Origin: Microbacterium sulfonylureivorans
GTDB taxonomy: Bacteria; Actinomycetota; Actinomycetes; Actinomycetales; Microbacteriaceae
Assembly: GCF_003999995.1 (NCBI RefSeq)
Contig: NZ_RJAD01000002.1
Span: forward strand, 744,001 to 808,000
Reading direction: 5' to 3'
DNA length: 64,000 nt
Positions 45,574-53,806 of this stretch are shown piece after piece; position 1 is the stretch's first letter, and every line of letters starts with the position of its first letter. A program made the translations under genes and the position numbers. The notes under the pieces are model-generated. The model saw only the letters and a list, made by a program, of their open reading frames with translations. It searched no databases and was not told the DNA's origin.

Positions 45574-46628
45574 CAGCGCCTCTCCCCCAGCGCGAGGCCG
45601 ACGGTCGTGAGCAGGTCGAGACCGACGGTCCCCTGGGGCGCGATCTTCGCCGAGACGACGTCGCTCGCGCTGATGTATGCCACGGGGAGCGGCAGACTGG
45701 CCGCGAGCGAATCGCCCACCTCGGCCGCGGCGGCTCCGGCGCCGGTGAGGATCACGCGCGATACCGGCACGTCGTTCGCGCGCCCCGCGTAGAACGACAG
45801 TGTGCTGCGCATGCGCCCCACAAGGTCGGCGAGCGCCGCCTCGGTCATGCCGGCGGCTCGTTCGCTCCGGGCCACGGCTCCGCGGCGGCGCCGTGACGAG
45901 GAGGATCCCGAGGCCGCAGCACCGACGAGCTCTTCGACGACGAGGTCCGCCTCCTCCTCCACAGGGGGCGCGGCGGCGAGCTGGCGCTCGCGCACGGCGT
46001 CGGTGAGGATCTCGAGCGGGAGGATGCGGACGAAGCGGGGCACACCGTCGCGCACGATCACGACGTAGCTGGTGTGGTCGCCGAGGTGCAGCGCCGCCAC
46101 GGACTCACCCGGTGCGGCGAGGCGGCTCACGGCCCGCGCGAGCCCGAAGGGCGCGAGGTCGACCGCATCGACCGTCAGCTTCGCCTTCCCGATCGTCGAG
46201 ACGAGCAGCTCCACGGTCTCCGCGACCGCGGCCACCAGAAGCCCCGTGATCTCTCCGCCGGTCTGCGACGAGGCGTAGAAGTCGAGCACCGCCTGGTCGG
46301 CGGGCACCGGCAGGAGGTCCTGCACCTGGAACGGGAGCGCCTGCCGCAGGAGGTCGGGGCGGAGAGCCTGCGTCGTGTACTCGCGAACCAGGATGCGGCG
46401 GCTGCCGATGCCGAGCACCACTCGCCTGCTCGAGAACCGCGCGCCGCTCCAGAGCCGGTGCAGCGCCAGCGTGACGGCGTCGGGATCGAGCACCTCAGAG
46501 TCCTTCGCGGCGCCGTCCGGAAGAGGAACCGCCCCGAAGGCGACGAGAGTCGGCGTGCGGCCGGTCGTCACCTCGGCGGCGCGTACGCCCTCCTCTGTGA
46601 TCTCCAGCCCGATGATCGTCTTGGCCAT
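45573..46628 (-). CDS. pilM: Pilus assembly ATP-binding protein PilM (locus 1)
   Basis: A 351-residue cytoplasmic actin-fold protein that links PilN to the motor. It opens MAKTIIGLEITEEGVRAAEV and has REYTTQALRPDLLRQALPFQVQDLLPVP, GDHTSYVVIVRDGVPRFVR and ILTGAGAAAAEV. Compared with the locus 2 PilM it carries a longer central insertion rich in Glu, then Ser/Arg (about 225-260, with SSSSRRRR). The start is preceded by a purine-rich AAGGAGAGGAG. It follows pilD by 32 bp. Confidence 0.88.
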   Translation of the reverse strand: MAKTIIGLEITEEGVRAAEVTTGRTPTLVAFGAVPLPDGAAKDSEVLDPDAVTLALHRLWSGARFSSRRVVLGIGSRRILVREYTTQALRPDLLRQALPFQVQDLLPVPADQAVLDFYASSQTGGEITGLLVAAVAETVELLVSTIGKAKLTVDAVDLAPFGLARAVSRLAAPGESVAALHLGDHTSYVVIVRDGVPRFVRILPLEILTDAVRERQLAAAPPVEEEADLVVEELVGAAASGSSSSRRRRGAVARSERAAGMTEAALADLVGRMRSTLSFYAGRANDVPVSRVILTGAGAAAAEVGDSLAASLPLPVAYISASDVVSAKIAPQGTVGLDLLTTVGLALGERR

Positions 46629-46660
46629 CGTCCGTCTCCTCTCCTTATCGCGCGACCGCG

Positions 46661-47485
46661 TCACGCGATCGCGAACAGCCCTACGTACCACTGGGCGATG
46701 GACTCGCCCCAGACGATCCCGACCCATGCGCCGGCAAGCATGAACGGCCCGAACGGGATGGCCGACTTGCGCCCGGCGCGACGAAGGAGCATCAGCGCGA
46801 TGCCGAAGACGCCGCCGACCAGGAACGCGGCGAAGGCACCGACCGCGAAGGAGCCCCAGCCGAGCCAGGCGAGATACGCACCCACCACTCCTGCGAGCTT
46901 CACGTCGCCGCCGCCCATGCCCGCCGGGCGGATGACGCGAAGCAGGAAGTAGAAGAGGTAGAGCGCCACGGCGCCGATCCCCGCGCGCAGCAGCGCCGAC
47001 CAGTCCGCGCCGAGAAGGCACGCCGCGGTGAAGAGCACGGCGACCACGCCGTAGCCCGGCAGCACGATGCTGTTCGGCAGGCGGCGCGTGTCGAGGTCGA
47101 TGAGCGCGAGCGCGATGCTGATGGCCGCGAAGTAGAGGTACGCGACCGTGACGACGACGGATGCCGCGTTCCACGCGCCTTCGCCGAGGAACAGCCACGC
47201 GACACCGGCGAACGCCAGCGCTGTCGCGAGCTCCACGAGCGGGTAGCGCACCGAGATCGGAGCACCGCACGACGCGCAGCGGCCGCGCAGGGCGAGCCAC
47301 GAGACCACGGGAACGTTCTGCCACGGACGCACGGGCGCACCGCATGACGGGCAGCGGCTCTCACGGGTGAGAGGGATGCCGGCCGGCACGCGATAGATCA
47401 CGACGTTGAGGAACGACCCGATGACGAGGCCGAGCAGTCCGGCGAAGACGAGCACGAGCGCGAGGGCGGCGGGGGCGAGGGTCAC
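46661..47485 (-). CDS. pilD: Prepilin peptidase / N-methyltransferase PilD (locus 1, intact)
   Basis: A 274-residue membrane enzyme that cleaves prepilin leaders after Gly and methylates the new N-terminus. It has the opening LLGLVIGSFLNVVIYRVP, the zinc-type cysteine pairs CPSCG and CASCG with the intervening cytoplasmic loop, and both catalytic aspartates in ALIDLDTRRLPN and GGGDVKLAG. It ends in AGRKSAIPFGPFMLAGAW. The GTG overlaps the pilX stop (GTGA). It is the only complete prepilin peptidase in the window and would have to serve both loci. Confidence 0.94.
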   Translation of the reverse strand: MTLAPAALALVLVFAGLLGLVIGSFLNVVIYRVPAGIPLTRESRCPSCGAPVRPWQNVPVVSWLALRGRCASCGAPISVRYPLVELATALAFAGVAWLFLGEGAWNAASVVVTVAYLYFAAISIALALIDLDTRRLPNSIVLPGYGVVAVLFTAACLLGADWSALLRAGIGAVALYLFYFLLRVIRPAGMGGGDVKLAGVVGAYLAWLGWGSFAVGAFAAFLVGGVFGIALMLLRRAGRKSAIPFGPFMLAGAWVGIVWGESIAQWYVGLFAIA

Positions 47486-49041
47486 GGGATCTCCTGGGGC
47501 GCGATGTCGCGCTGCGAGACGAGCGCACCGAGCAAGCCTGTCCCACCGCCCGCTCCGCTGCCCGACGACATTCCGGGGAGGGCGATCGGATCGGCGGTGA
47601 AGTCCAGGCCGCTGCCGTGGCTCCAGCCTCCACCGTAGAACGAGCCGCTCCAGGCGTCGCGGATGCCTCCGGCGTTGCCCGACACAGTGATCTTGCAGGG
47701 GGTGTAGATCATCGCCGCGATGCTGGTAGCGGTCACGGTCCCGTTGATGATCGTCGGCCCGTAACCGCTGCCGCACGAGGGCTTGTTGTCGGTGGGGGTG
47801 ATGTCCTCGGTGACGAACCAAACTTTGGGCTTCGAAGGCAGACCGGCCGCGGCTTTCATCGTGAGGGTCGTCAGGTCCGGGTTCTTGGCGAGAATCACAA
47901 GATTCGTCTTGATCGAGACGACGGGAGTCGAGCCGTTCCCAGATCGGAGATTCGTGCAAGCGCGTGCGTCGATGATGGTGGGGGCGCTGTAACCGGCGAG
48001 CGAGGTCCATCCTGTTCCCGGTGACTCATTGAAATACCCGCACGACCCGGGACCGCTGCCGGAATTGACGAGTGTCACGACGGCGTAGCCCGGCCAGTCC
48101 GCTGCCTTGTACTTGTACTCGAACCACGGCGGCAGCGTCGGCGGTGTAGGGCCGGCCACCGTCGAAGGACGCACGACACCGCCGGTGACGGCTCCCTGGT
48201 CCTGGTTGAACGTGCGGGTCGAGGGCAGTGTCAGGGTTCCGTCGATGCGCACGTTTCCCAGTGACACGTTGCCGCTGGTGGTGACCGACTTGCCGACGCG
48301 CTTGCCGCCCCACCCGAAGTTGAGAGCCCCGTTTGCATGGATGTTTCCGAGGATCGTCCCCTCCACCTTCCCGGCGCCGGTCCCCGAGGTTGACAGGTCT
48401 CCTTCGATCGTGTCGCTCGCGCAGCAGATGTCGACGATGCCGCCCGCGCGGACATTGCCTTTGATCGTGCAGCCGCCGCTCGCCTCGATGTTGCCCCCGA
48501 CCGTGATGTTTCCCGGAAGCATCGTGTGACAGTCGAAGGTCGCCTGAGGGACGACGATGTCGAGCAGCCGCCCCGTCGCCATGGGTCTCACTTCGTAAGT
48601 GAAGTCCACGCTCCCGGTCCCGAAGAACACCATGTCGCCCGCGATCGACGGCGTCTCGGTGTAGCGGTAGACGGCCTGGGTCGTCGTCATGCCCGTTCCG
48701 GCCTTGCCCGTGGCCGTGATCGTGGCCACGCCGGCGCCGCACGTCACGCTGTAGCTGAAGGTCGGGGACTTGGCATCCGTCCCGTCGACCCGTACGTCGT
48801 GCAGGGCACCTGGGCAGGCGAGGGAGCCGCGGCGCAGCGCGCTCACGGCCTCGGCGAGGCCGGCGTCGGCCGAGGCGCGCGACTGCGCGGTGCTGCGGCT
48901 GTCGGAGAGGGTCGCCGTCGTGTTCGTCACGATCGCGGCGAGGGCGAGTCCGCCGATGCTCAGCACGAGCATGACGACGAGCGCCGAGACGAGCGTCGAT
49001 CCGCGGTCGCCCGGGTCTGCGAGCCGCGCTCCGCGTGTCAC
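47482..49041 (-). CDS. PilX/GspK-like pilus protein with a beta-helix-like body (locus 1)
   Basis: A 519-residue secreted protein. The N-terminus has a prepilin-like helix (GSTLVSALVVMLVLSIGGLALAAI) lacking the Glu at position 5, as in GspK/PilX minor pilins that cap the fibre. From about 170 to 330 it has short Gly-rich repeats with GNI, GNV and GNIHANG turns, typical of a parallel beta-helix as in bactofilins, followed by a C-terminal part with several Cys. It may form the pilus tip; function is inferred. The GTG overlaps the pilW stop. The paralogue at 57647 has the same architecture. Confidence 0.75.
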   Translation of the reverse strand: MTRGARLADPGDRGSTLVSALVVMLVLSIGGLALAAIVTNTTATLSDSRSTAQSRASADAGLAEAVSALRRGSLACPGALHDVRVDGTDAKSPTFSYSVTCGAGVATITATGKAGTGMTTTQAVYRYTETPSIAGDMVFFGTGSVDFTYEVRPMATGRLLDIVVPQATFDCHTMLPGNITVGGNIEASGGCTIKGNVRAGGIVDICCASDTIEGDLSTSGTGAGKVEGTILGNIHANGALNFGWGGKRVGKSVTTSGNVSLGNVRIDGTLTLPSTRTFNQDQGAVTGGVVRPSTVAGPTPPTLPPWFEYKYKAADWPGYAVVTLVNSGSGPGSCGYFNESPGTGWTSLAGYSAPTIIDARACTNLRSGNGSTPVVSIKTNLVILAKNPDLTTLTMKAAAGLPSKPKVWFVTEDITPTDNKPSCGSGYGPTIINGTVTATSIAAMIYTPCKITVSGNAGGIRDAWSGSFYGGGWSHGSGLDFTADPIALPGMSSGSGAGGGTGLLGALVSQRDIAPQEIP

Positions 49042-49655
49042 CAGCACGTGAGGGTGTCCGTTCCTTCGATGACGGCCTGTGCGGTCACGCCATTGGAGAG
49101 CGCGACGGTCGCGTCGCCACGGACGATGTCGAGGCCGATCGTCAGCGCCTGCCCGCTGCGCGAGAACGCGTCGGTGCGCCCGTCGCCGTCGGCGTCGATC
49201 GGGACGAACTTGGGCGTCCCATCGGGATTGTTCCCGTCGCGACGAGACAGCGACGGTCGTGCACCGTCGCCGCTCGCCGCGTCGCCGTCGACGAGCACGG
49301 TCCACGTGCTCGTGTCGGAGGTGGAGATGACGGATGCCGCGACCCGGTACCGCACATCGCCACCGGTCGTCACGACCCATGCCCGGCACTCCCGACCGCC
49401 CCCCGGGGTCGAGACCTTCGCGATCAGCGCACGATTGGCCGAAGTGATCGTGAAGGCCGTGGCATTGCGCAACGACGTCTGGATGGAGTTGCCGACCACA
49501 ACGGACTGACCGGTCGCGGCATCGCGATCTGTGGTCTGCGCCTGGGCGCGGAGTCCGTCTGCGAACATGAGGGCCAGCAATCCTAGGAAGAGCGCCGAGA
49601 CGGCGAGATAGATGATGAGTTCGACGAGGGTGACCCCGTCGTCGTCGCGGATCAC
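49038..49655 (-). CDS. PilW-like minor pilin (locus 1)
   Basis: A 205-residue prepilin with a very short leader and the class III site DG/VTLVELIIYLAVS including Glu5, then a variable body ending in a C-terminal Cys (TLTCW). The GTG overlaps the pilV stop (GTGA), and its own stop overlaps the pilX start. Minor pilins of this type prime pilus assembly. The C-terminal aromatic/Cys end recurs in the locus 2 protein (SSPCW). Confidence 0.8.
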   Translation of the reverse strand: MIRDDDGVTLVELIIYLAVSALFLGLLALMFADGLRAQAQTTDRDAATGQSVVVGNSIQTSLRNATAFTITSANRALIAKVSTPGGGRECRAWVVTTGGDVRYRVAASVISTSDTSTWTVLVDGDAASGDGARPSLSRRDGNNPDGTPKFVPIDADGDGRTDAFSRSGQALTIGLDIVRGDATVALSNGVTAQAVIEGTDTLTCW

Positions 49656-50059
49656 GGTGCCGAGACCGAGACGCGCGTCGCGAGGCGGGTGACGGCTTCG
49701 CCGGGAGCGGCGCGATCCTCGACGACCACCGTCACGAGGACGGCTCCGGGGTACACCGACGGGCACGCCCCGATCGCGGTGTCGGCTTGCAACCCCGTGC
49801 CGGCGGTGTCCTGCACGTCCACCGCCGCCCTCCCCTGCAGGGTCGCGCAGCTGGTCGGCGTGCCCGGGTCGTTCGGGAACGCCGCCTTGATCGGTGCCAC
49901 CTGCGCGTTGGCGAAGGTGGTCGCCGCCACGAGGTCGCGGTTGACGACGCTCGTGTTGGTCGCTCCGATGATGAGCGGCAGCACCGCGAGGGCGAGCACC
50001 ATGAGCAGGAACATCGCGACGATGACCTCGACGATGCTGAAGCCCTTGGAGTCACTCAT
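49652..50059 (-). CDS. PilV-like minor pilin (locus 1)
   Basis: A 135-residue prepilin starting MSDSKG/FSIVEVIVAMFLLMVLALAVLPLI, with the peptidase site after Gly6 and Glu5 of the mature form. Two Cys in the globular part may form a disulfide. ATG 50059 is chosen because it yields the short leader; it lies 69 bp after pilA. The stop overlaps the pilW GTG. Confidence 0.82.
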   Translation of the reverse strand: MSDSKGFSIVEVIVAMFLLMVLALAVLPLIIGATNTSVVNRDLVAATTFANAQVAPIKAAFPNDPGTPTSCATLQGRAAVDVQDTAGTGLQADTAIGACPSVYPGAVLVTVVVEDRAAPGEAVTRLATRVSVSAP

Positions 50060-50128
50060 GTGATCCCCCCTCCACGCGGAGGTACGCCGGGGCCGGCCAG
50101 GCAACCGGCCCCGGCGAGTCTGTGAGGA

Positions 50129-50527
50129 TTACGGAGCGGGGGTCGCGCTGGCGGGGCAGCCCGGGCCGGAGTACTGGGTCGTCTGGCCGGTCTTGTCGGC
50201 CTTCACGCAGAAATTGTCGAGCGTGCGATCCGCCGAGTTCCACGCGACGGTGATTCCGTCAGTGCTCAGGTTGTCGAAATCGAAGGTGGCCAGGTCGTCC
50301 TGCGCGATCGCGGAGGCGGCCTGAGTCGCCCCGTTCGCGGCCGCGGTGCTGAGCGCGTTCTCCTGCGCCTCGGCCTGGATGTTCAGGAAGATCGGGATGG
50401 CGATGGCCGCAAGGATGCCGAGCACCACGACGACGACGATGAGCTCGATGAGTGAGAAGCCGGCGTCGCCGTTCTCCTCGCGACGGGCCTTCTCGGACTG
50501 GATGTAGCTGCGAATGAACGTGCGCAT
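50129..50527 (-). CDS. pilA: Major type IV pilin PilA (locus 1)
   Basis: A 132-residue pilin with a 23-residue basic leader, cleavage at G/FSLIELIVVVVVLGILAAIAIPIF (Glu5 present), and a small globular domain with two Cys (107 and 125) suggesting a C-terminal disulfide loop. It is first in the operon and thus likely the major subunit. The mature N-terminal 50 residues are nearly identical in pattern to the locus 2 pilin, while the globular domains differ. Confidence 0.92.
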   Translation of the reverse strand: MRTFIRSYIQSEKARREENGDAGFSLIELIVVVVVLGILAAIAIPIFLNIQAEAQENALSTAAANGATQAASAIAQDDLATFDFDNLSTDGITVAWNSADRTLDNFCVKADKTGQTTQYSGPGCPASATPAP

Positions 50528-50550
50528 GTGCGATCACTTTCTTGATCCGT

Positions 50551-50563
50551 GGATAAAATATCC
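50551..50563. promoter_or_regulatory. AT-rich palindrome upstream of pilA (locus 1)
   Basis: GGATAAAATATCC is a 13-bp dyad in an unusually AT-rich stretch 24 bp before the pilA start, flanked by TGATC on both sides. It may contain the -10 of the pilA promoter, an operator, or both. The whole pilA-pilB divergent region (50528-50787) is lower in GC than its surroundings. Confidence 0.45.
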
Positions 50564-50787
50564 CTGATCAGACGCCGTTTTCGCCCAGTCGGCCAGTCGA
50601 CTCAGAGGTTCATGTCGGATTCATGCATCTGCATGACTCCGCTCCCCGCCAGCAACATTAGAGACTTCTCATAGAAAATCAAACAGGATTTTCCGCAGGA
50701 TTGGGCAAGCAGTTTCCTGAGGGTTTGCTGAGGTAGACCCGCCGCCCGAATCGCGCCATAGGATGGCGTCGGGGATAGGGGTGTTTC

Positions 50788-52455
50788 ATGAGAGGACTCG
50801 CACAGACGCTCGTGCTCACTGGGGCTGTCCGAGCCGCCGACATGTCGGCGGCAATGGCCGAAGCAGGCGAGGGTCCGGAACTTCAGCAGCTGCTCGTGAG
50901 CTCGAAGCTCGTGACCGAGGCCCAGGTTGCAGAGGCGATCGCGCTGCATACCGGACACCGGTTCGTGGACCTGTCGAACATGCCGCTCGATCCGAGCGTC
51001 GTCGCCCTGGTTCCCGGTGCGCTGTGCCGCAAGTACAGTCTCATCCCCATCGATCGGTCGACCAACCGCCTGACTGTCGGCATCCTCGACCCCACCGACA
51101 TCGTCGCGCTCGACGACGTCGCGAGCATCACCGATCTGTTCGTCGAGCCCGTCGTGGTGGCGAAGGATGCGCTCACGCAGATGTTCGAGCGGTTCCTGCG
51201 ATCCGACGAAGAGCTCAGCGAGCTCTCGATGACCATCGAGGAGTCGACCGAGACGAGCCAGTCGGCGTTCACCGAGTCTCTCGAGGAGCAGGACAACGAC
51301 GCCCCGATCGTGCGCTTCGTGAACCTGCTCATCGCGCAGGCGATCAACGACCGTGCGAGCGACATCCATGTCGAGCCCGGAGAGAAGCAGCTGACGGTGC
51401 GTTTCCGCATCGACGGCGTGCTGCACGAGATGCAGAAGGCCGACCGCGCCATCCAGGACGGCATCATCTCGCGCCTCAAGATCATGTCGGCGATCGACAT
51501 CGCCGAGAAGCGCAAGCCGCAGGACGGCCGCCTCTCCGTCACCCACGAGGGTCGTTCGGTCGACCTCCGCGTGGCGACGCTGCCCACCGTGTGGGGCGAG
51601 AAGATCGTCATGAGAATCCTCGACAACACCGGTCAGACGATGACCATGCGAGACCTGCTCTTCTCGAGCACGAACGACAAGCGGTTCCGCGAGTCGATCA
51701 TGAAGCCGCACGGCATGATCCTCGCCACCGGCCCGACCGGTTCGGGCAAGTCGACGAGCCTCTACACGGCGCTGCGGGCGATCGCGAACCCGAAGATCAA
51801 CGTCATCACCGTCGAAGACCCGGTGGAGTACCGCATCGCGGGCATCAACCAGGTGCAGGTGAACAACCGCGCCGGCCTGACGTTCTCGTCGGCGCTGCGC
51901 TCGATCCTGCGCAGCGACCCCGACGTGGTCCTCGTCGGCGAGATCCGCGACTTCGAGACGGCGAACATCTCGATCGAGGCCGCCCTCACCGGCCACCTCG
52001 TGCTCTCGACGCTTCACACGAACGACGCGCCGTCGGCGCTGACGCGACTGACCGAGATCGGCTGCGAGCCGTTCCTCGTCGCGACCGCGCTGTCGTGCGT
52101 GATCGCGCAGCGCCTGTCGCGTCGACTGTGCATGAAGTGCCGCGAGCCTCTCGTCGAACCGACCGAGGTGCTCACCTCGCTGGGATTCCCGCACGATCCG
52201 CAGGACGTGCCGATGCTGTACCGGGCGGCAGGATGCCCCGCGTGCAGCAACACCGGGTACCGAGGTCGCGTCGCCCTCCACGAGGTGATGACGCTCAGCG
52301 ACGACATCGAATCGCTCGTCGTGACGCGCGCGACGGGTTCGGAGATCCGCCAGGTGGCGATCCGGCAGGGCATGGTGCCGCTCCGTCAGGACGGCTGGTC
52401 GAAGGTCGCGCAGGGCCTCACGACGATCGAGGAAGTCCTTCGCGTCACAGTCTGA
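50788..52455 (+). CDS. pilB: Pilus extension ATPase PilB (GspE family)
   Basis: A 555-residue hexameric assembly ATPase. It has the MshEN-like N-terminal domain (about 1-130), the Walker A GPTGSGKS at 315-322, VITVEDPVEYRI, Walker B VVLVGEIRDFETA, the His box LHTNDAPSALTR and the zinc motif CMKC...CPACSNTGYRGR that distinguishes PilB from PilT. It lies alone on the plus strand between the two pilus loci and is the only PilB in the window, so both loci may use it. ATG 50788 has a weak AGGGGTG before it. Confidence 0.94.
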   Translation: MRGLAQTLVLTGAVRAADMSAAMAEAGEGPELQQLLVSSKLVTEAQVAEAIALHTGHRFVDLSNMPLDPSVVALVPGALCRKYSLIPIDRSTNRLTVGILDPTDIVALDDVASITDLFVEPVVVAKDALTQMFERFLRSDEELSELSMTIEESTETSQSAFTESLEEQDNDAPIVRFVNLLIAQAINDRASDIHVEPGEKQLTVRFRIDGVLHEMQKADRAIQDGIISRLKIMSAIDIAEKRKPQDGRLSVTHEGRSVDLRVATLPTVWGEKIVMRILDNTGQTMTMRDLLFSSTNDKRFRESIMKPHGMILATGPTGSGKSTSLYTALRAIANPKINVITVEDPVEYRIAGINQVQVNNRAGLTFSSALRSILRSDPDVVLVGEIRDFETANISIEAALTGHLVLSTLHTNDAPSALTRLTEIGCEPFLVATALSCVIAQRLSRRLCMKCREPLVEPTEVLTSLGFPHDPQDVPMLYRAAGCPACSNTGYRGRVALHEVMTLSDDIESLVVTRATGSEIRQVAIRQGMVPLRQDGWSKVAQGLTTIEEVLRVTV

Positions 52456-52479
52456 CTCCCTGACTCCCGCACACGTAGC

Positions 52480-52500
52480 ACCGCCCCCGGGGGCTGGTCC
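52480..52500. terminator. Hairpin between pilB and locus 2
   Basis: GCCCCCGGGGGC at 52483-52494 is perfectly self-complementary, with ACC/GGT extending the stem past one bulged base. It lies between the convergent pilB and pilC (locus 2) genes. No T-run follows. Confidence 0.45.
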
Positions 52501-52569
52501 AGCCTCGCCCGGGGACGGCGTTCGACGTCCCTGCCCGAATGGGAGGGGATAGGGGCGTCGAGTCGGTGG

Positions 52570-53805
52570 CTACTGCGCGCTGAGATCGCCGTAGAGAGTG
52601 AAGATGGGCAGGTAGAGCGAGATCACCATCGCACCGATCACGACGCCGAGCACGACGATGAGGAGCGGCTCGATCGTCGCCGACAGCTGCGACGTGGCGG
52701 TCTCGACCTCGTCCTCGTAGAAATCGGCGATGCTGGCGAGCATCTCCGACAGCGTGCCCGACTCCTCGCCCACCGAGACCATCTGCGACACCATCGGCGG
52801 AAAGACCGCGGCCTTCGCGAGCGGCCCTGCGAACGACTTGCCCTGCCGGATCGACTCCTGGATCTCGCGGACCGCCTGTTCGATCTTCCAGTTGTTCGAC
52901 GCCTGCCCCACGATCGCGAGAGCTTGGATGATCGGCACACCCGCGTCGAGCATCATCGACAGGTTCCGCGTGAAGCGGGCGACGGCGATCTTCGTGGCGA
53001 TCTTGCCGAAGACGGGCAGCTTGAGCTTGAGCGGGTCGACGATCCGGCGCATCTGCTCGGTGTTCTTGTTGCGCGACCACCACGCCCAGATCACGATCGC
53101 CACGATCGCGATCAGCGGCAGAATCCACCACATGTTGCGCGAGATGTTGACCAGGATCTGAGTCGGCAGCGGCAGCTCGTTGCCGAGGCCCGCGAACATC
53201 TGCTCGAAGACCGGGACGACGAACGTGACCATCGCCAGCACACCGACGACCGCGATCACGAGCACGATGATCGGGTACGTGATGGCCGCGCGGATCCTGT
53301 TCTGCAGCTCGGCTTCGCGCTTGTAGTTCTCCGCGATCGAGGTGAGGGCCTGGCCGAGGAAGCCGCCCGCCTCACCCACCTTGACGATGCTCAGCATCAG
53401 CGGAGGAAAGACATCGGGATGCCGCGACAGCGCGCCCGAGAACGACGAGCCGCCTTCGACATCGGCCTGCACCGCGACCAGCGCGGGCTGGAGCTTCTTG
53501 TCCTCGGTCTGATCGATGAGCACGGCGAGCGTGCGCATGAGCGGCAGGCCGGCGTTGAGCAGTCCCGCCATCTGCCGCGCGAAGATCGCGAGCGACTTCG
53601 CCGGCACCTGCTTGGTGATGCCCGGCATCCGCAGGTCCCGGTTGAGGCCGGTCTTCGACTTGAGGGTCACTTCGAGGGGAGTGAGCCCCTGCGCCTTGAG
53701 CTTGCCGGTGACGGCGGTCTCCGTCGGCGCCTCGATCGTGCCCTTGACGACCCCGCCCCCGCGCGGATCGACCGCCCGGTAGACGAACTCCTGTACGACA
53801 GCCAT
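52570..53805 (-). CDS. pilC: Type IV pilus platform protein PilC (locus 2)
   Basis: A 411-residue paralogue of the locus 1 PilC, opening MAVVQEFVYRAVDPRGGGVVKG and sharing most motifs, including PLMRTLAVLIDQ, GEAGGFLGQALT and GEESGTLSEMLASI, with three membrane helices. It ends the second pilus operon and lies one base after the pilT stop. High similarity to locus 1 across the full length indicates duplication of the whole locus. Confidence 0.93.
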   Translation of the reverse strand: MAVVQEFVYRAVDPRGGGVVKGTIEAPTETAVTGKLKAQGLTPLEVTLKSKTGLNRDLRMPGITKQVPAKSLAIFARQMAGLLNAGLPLMRTLAVLIDQTEDKKLQPALVAVQADVEGGSSFSGALSRHPDVFPPLMLSIVKVGEAGGFLGQALTSIAENYKREAELQNRIRAAITYPIIVLVIAVVGVLAMVTFVVPVFEQMFAGLGNELPLPTQILVNISRNMWWILPLIAIVAIVIWAWWSRNKNTEQMRRIVDPLKLKLPVFGKIATKIAVARFTRNLSMMLDAGVPIIQALAIVGQASNNWKIEQAVREIQESIRQGKSFAGPLAKAAVFPPMVSQMVSVGEESGTLSEMLASIADFYEDEVETATSQLSATIEPLLIVVLGVVIGAMVISLYLPIFTLYGDLSAQ

Positions 53806-53806
53806 G

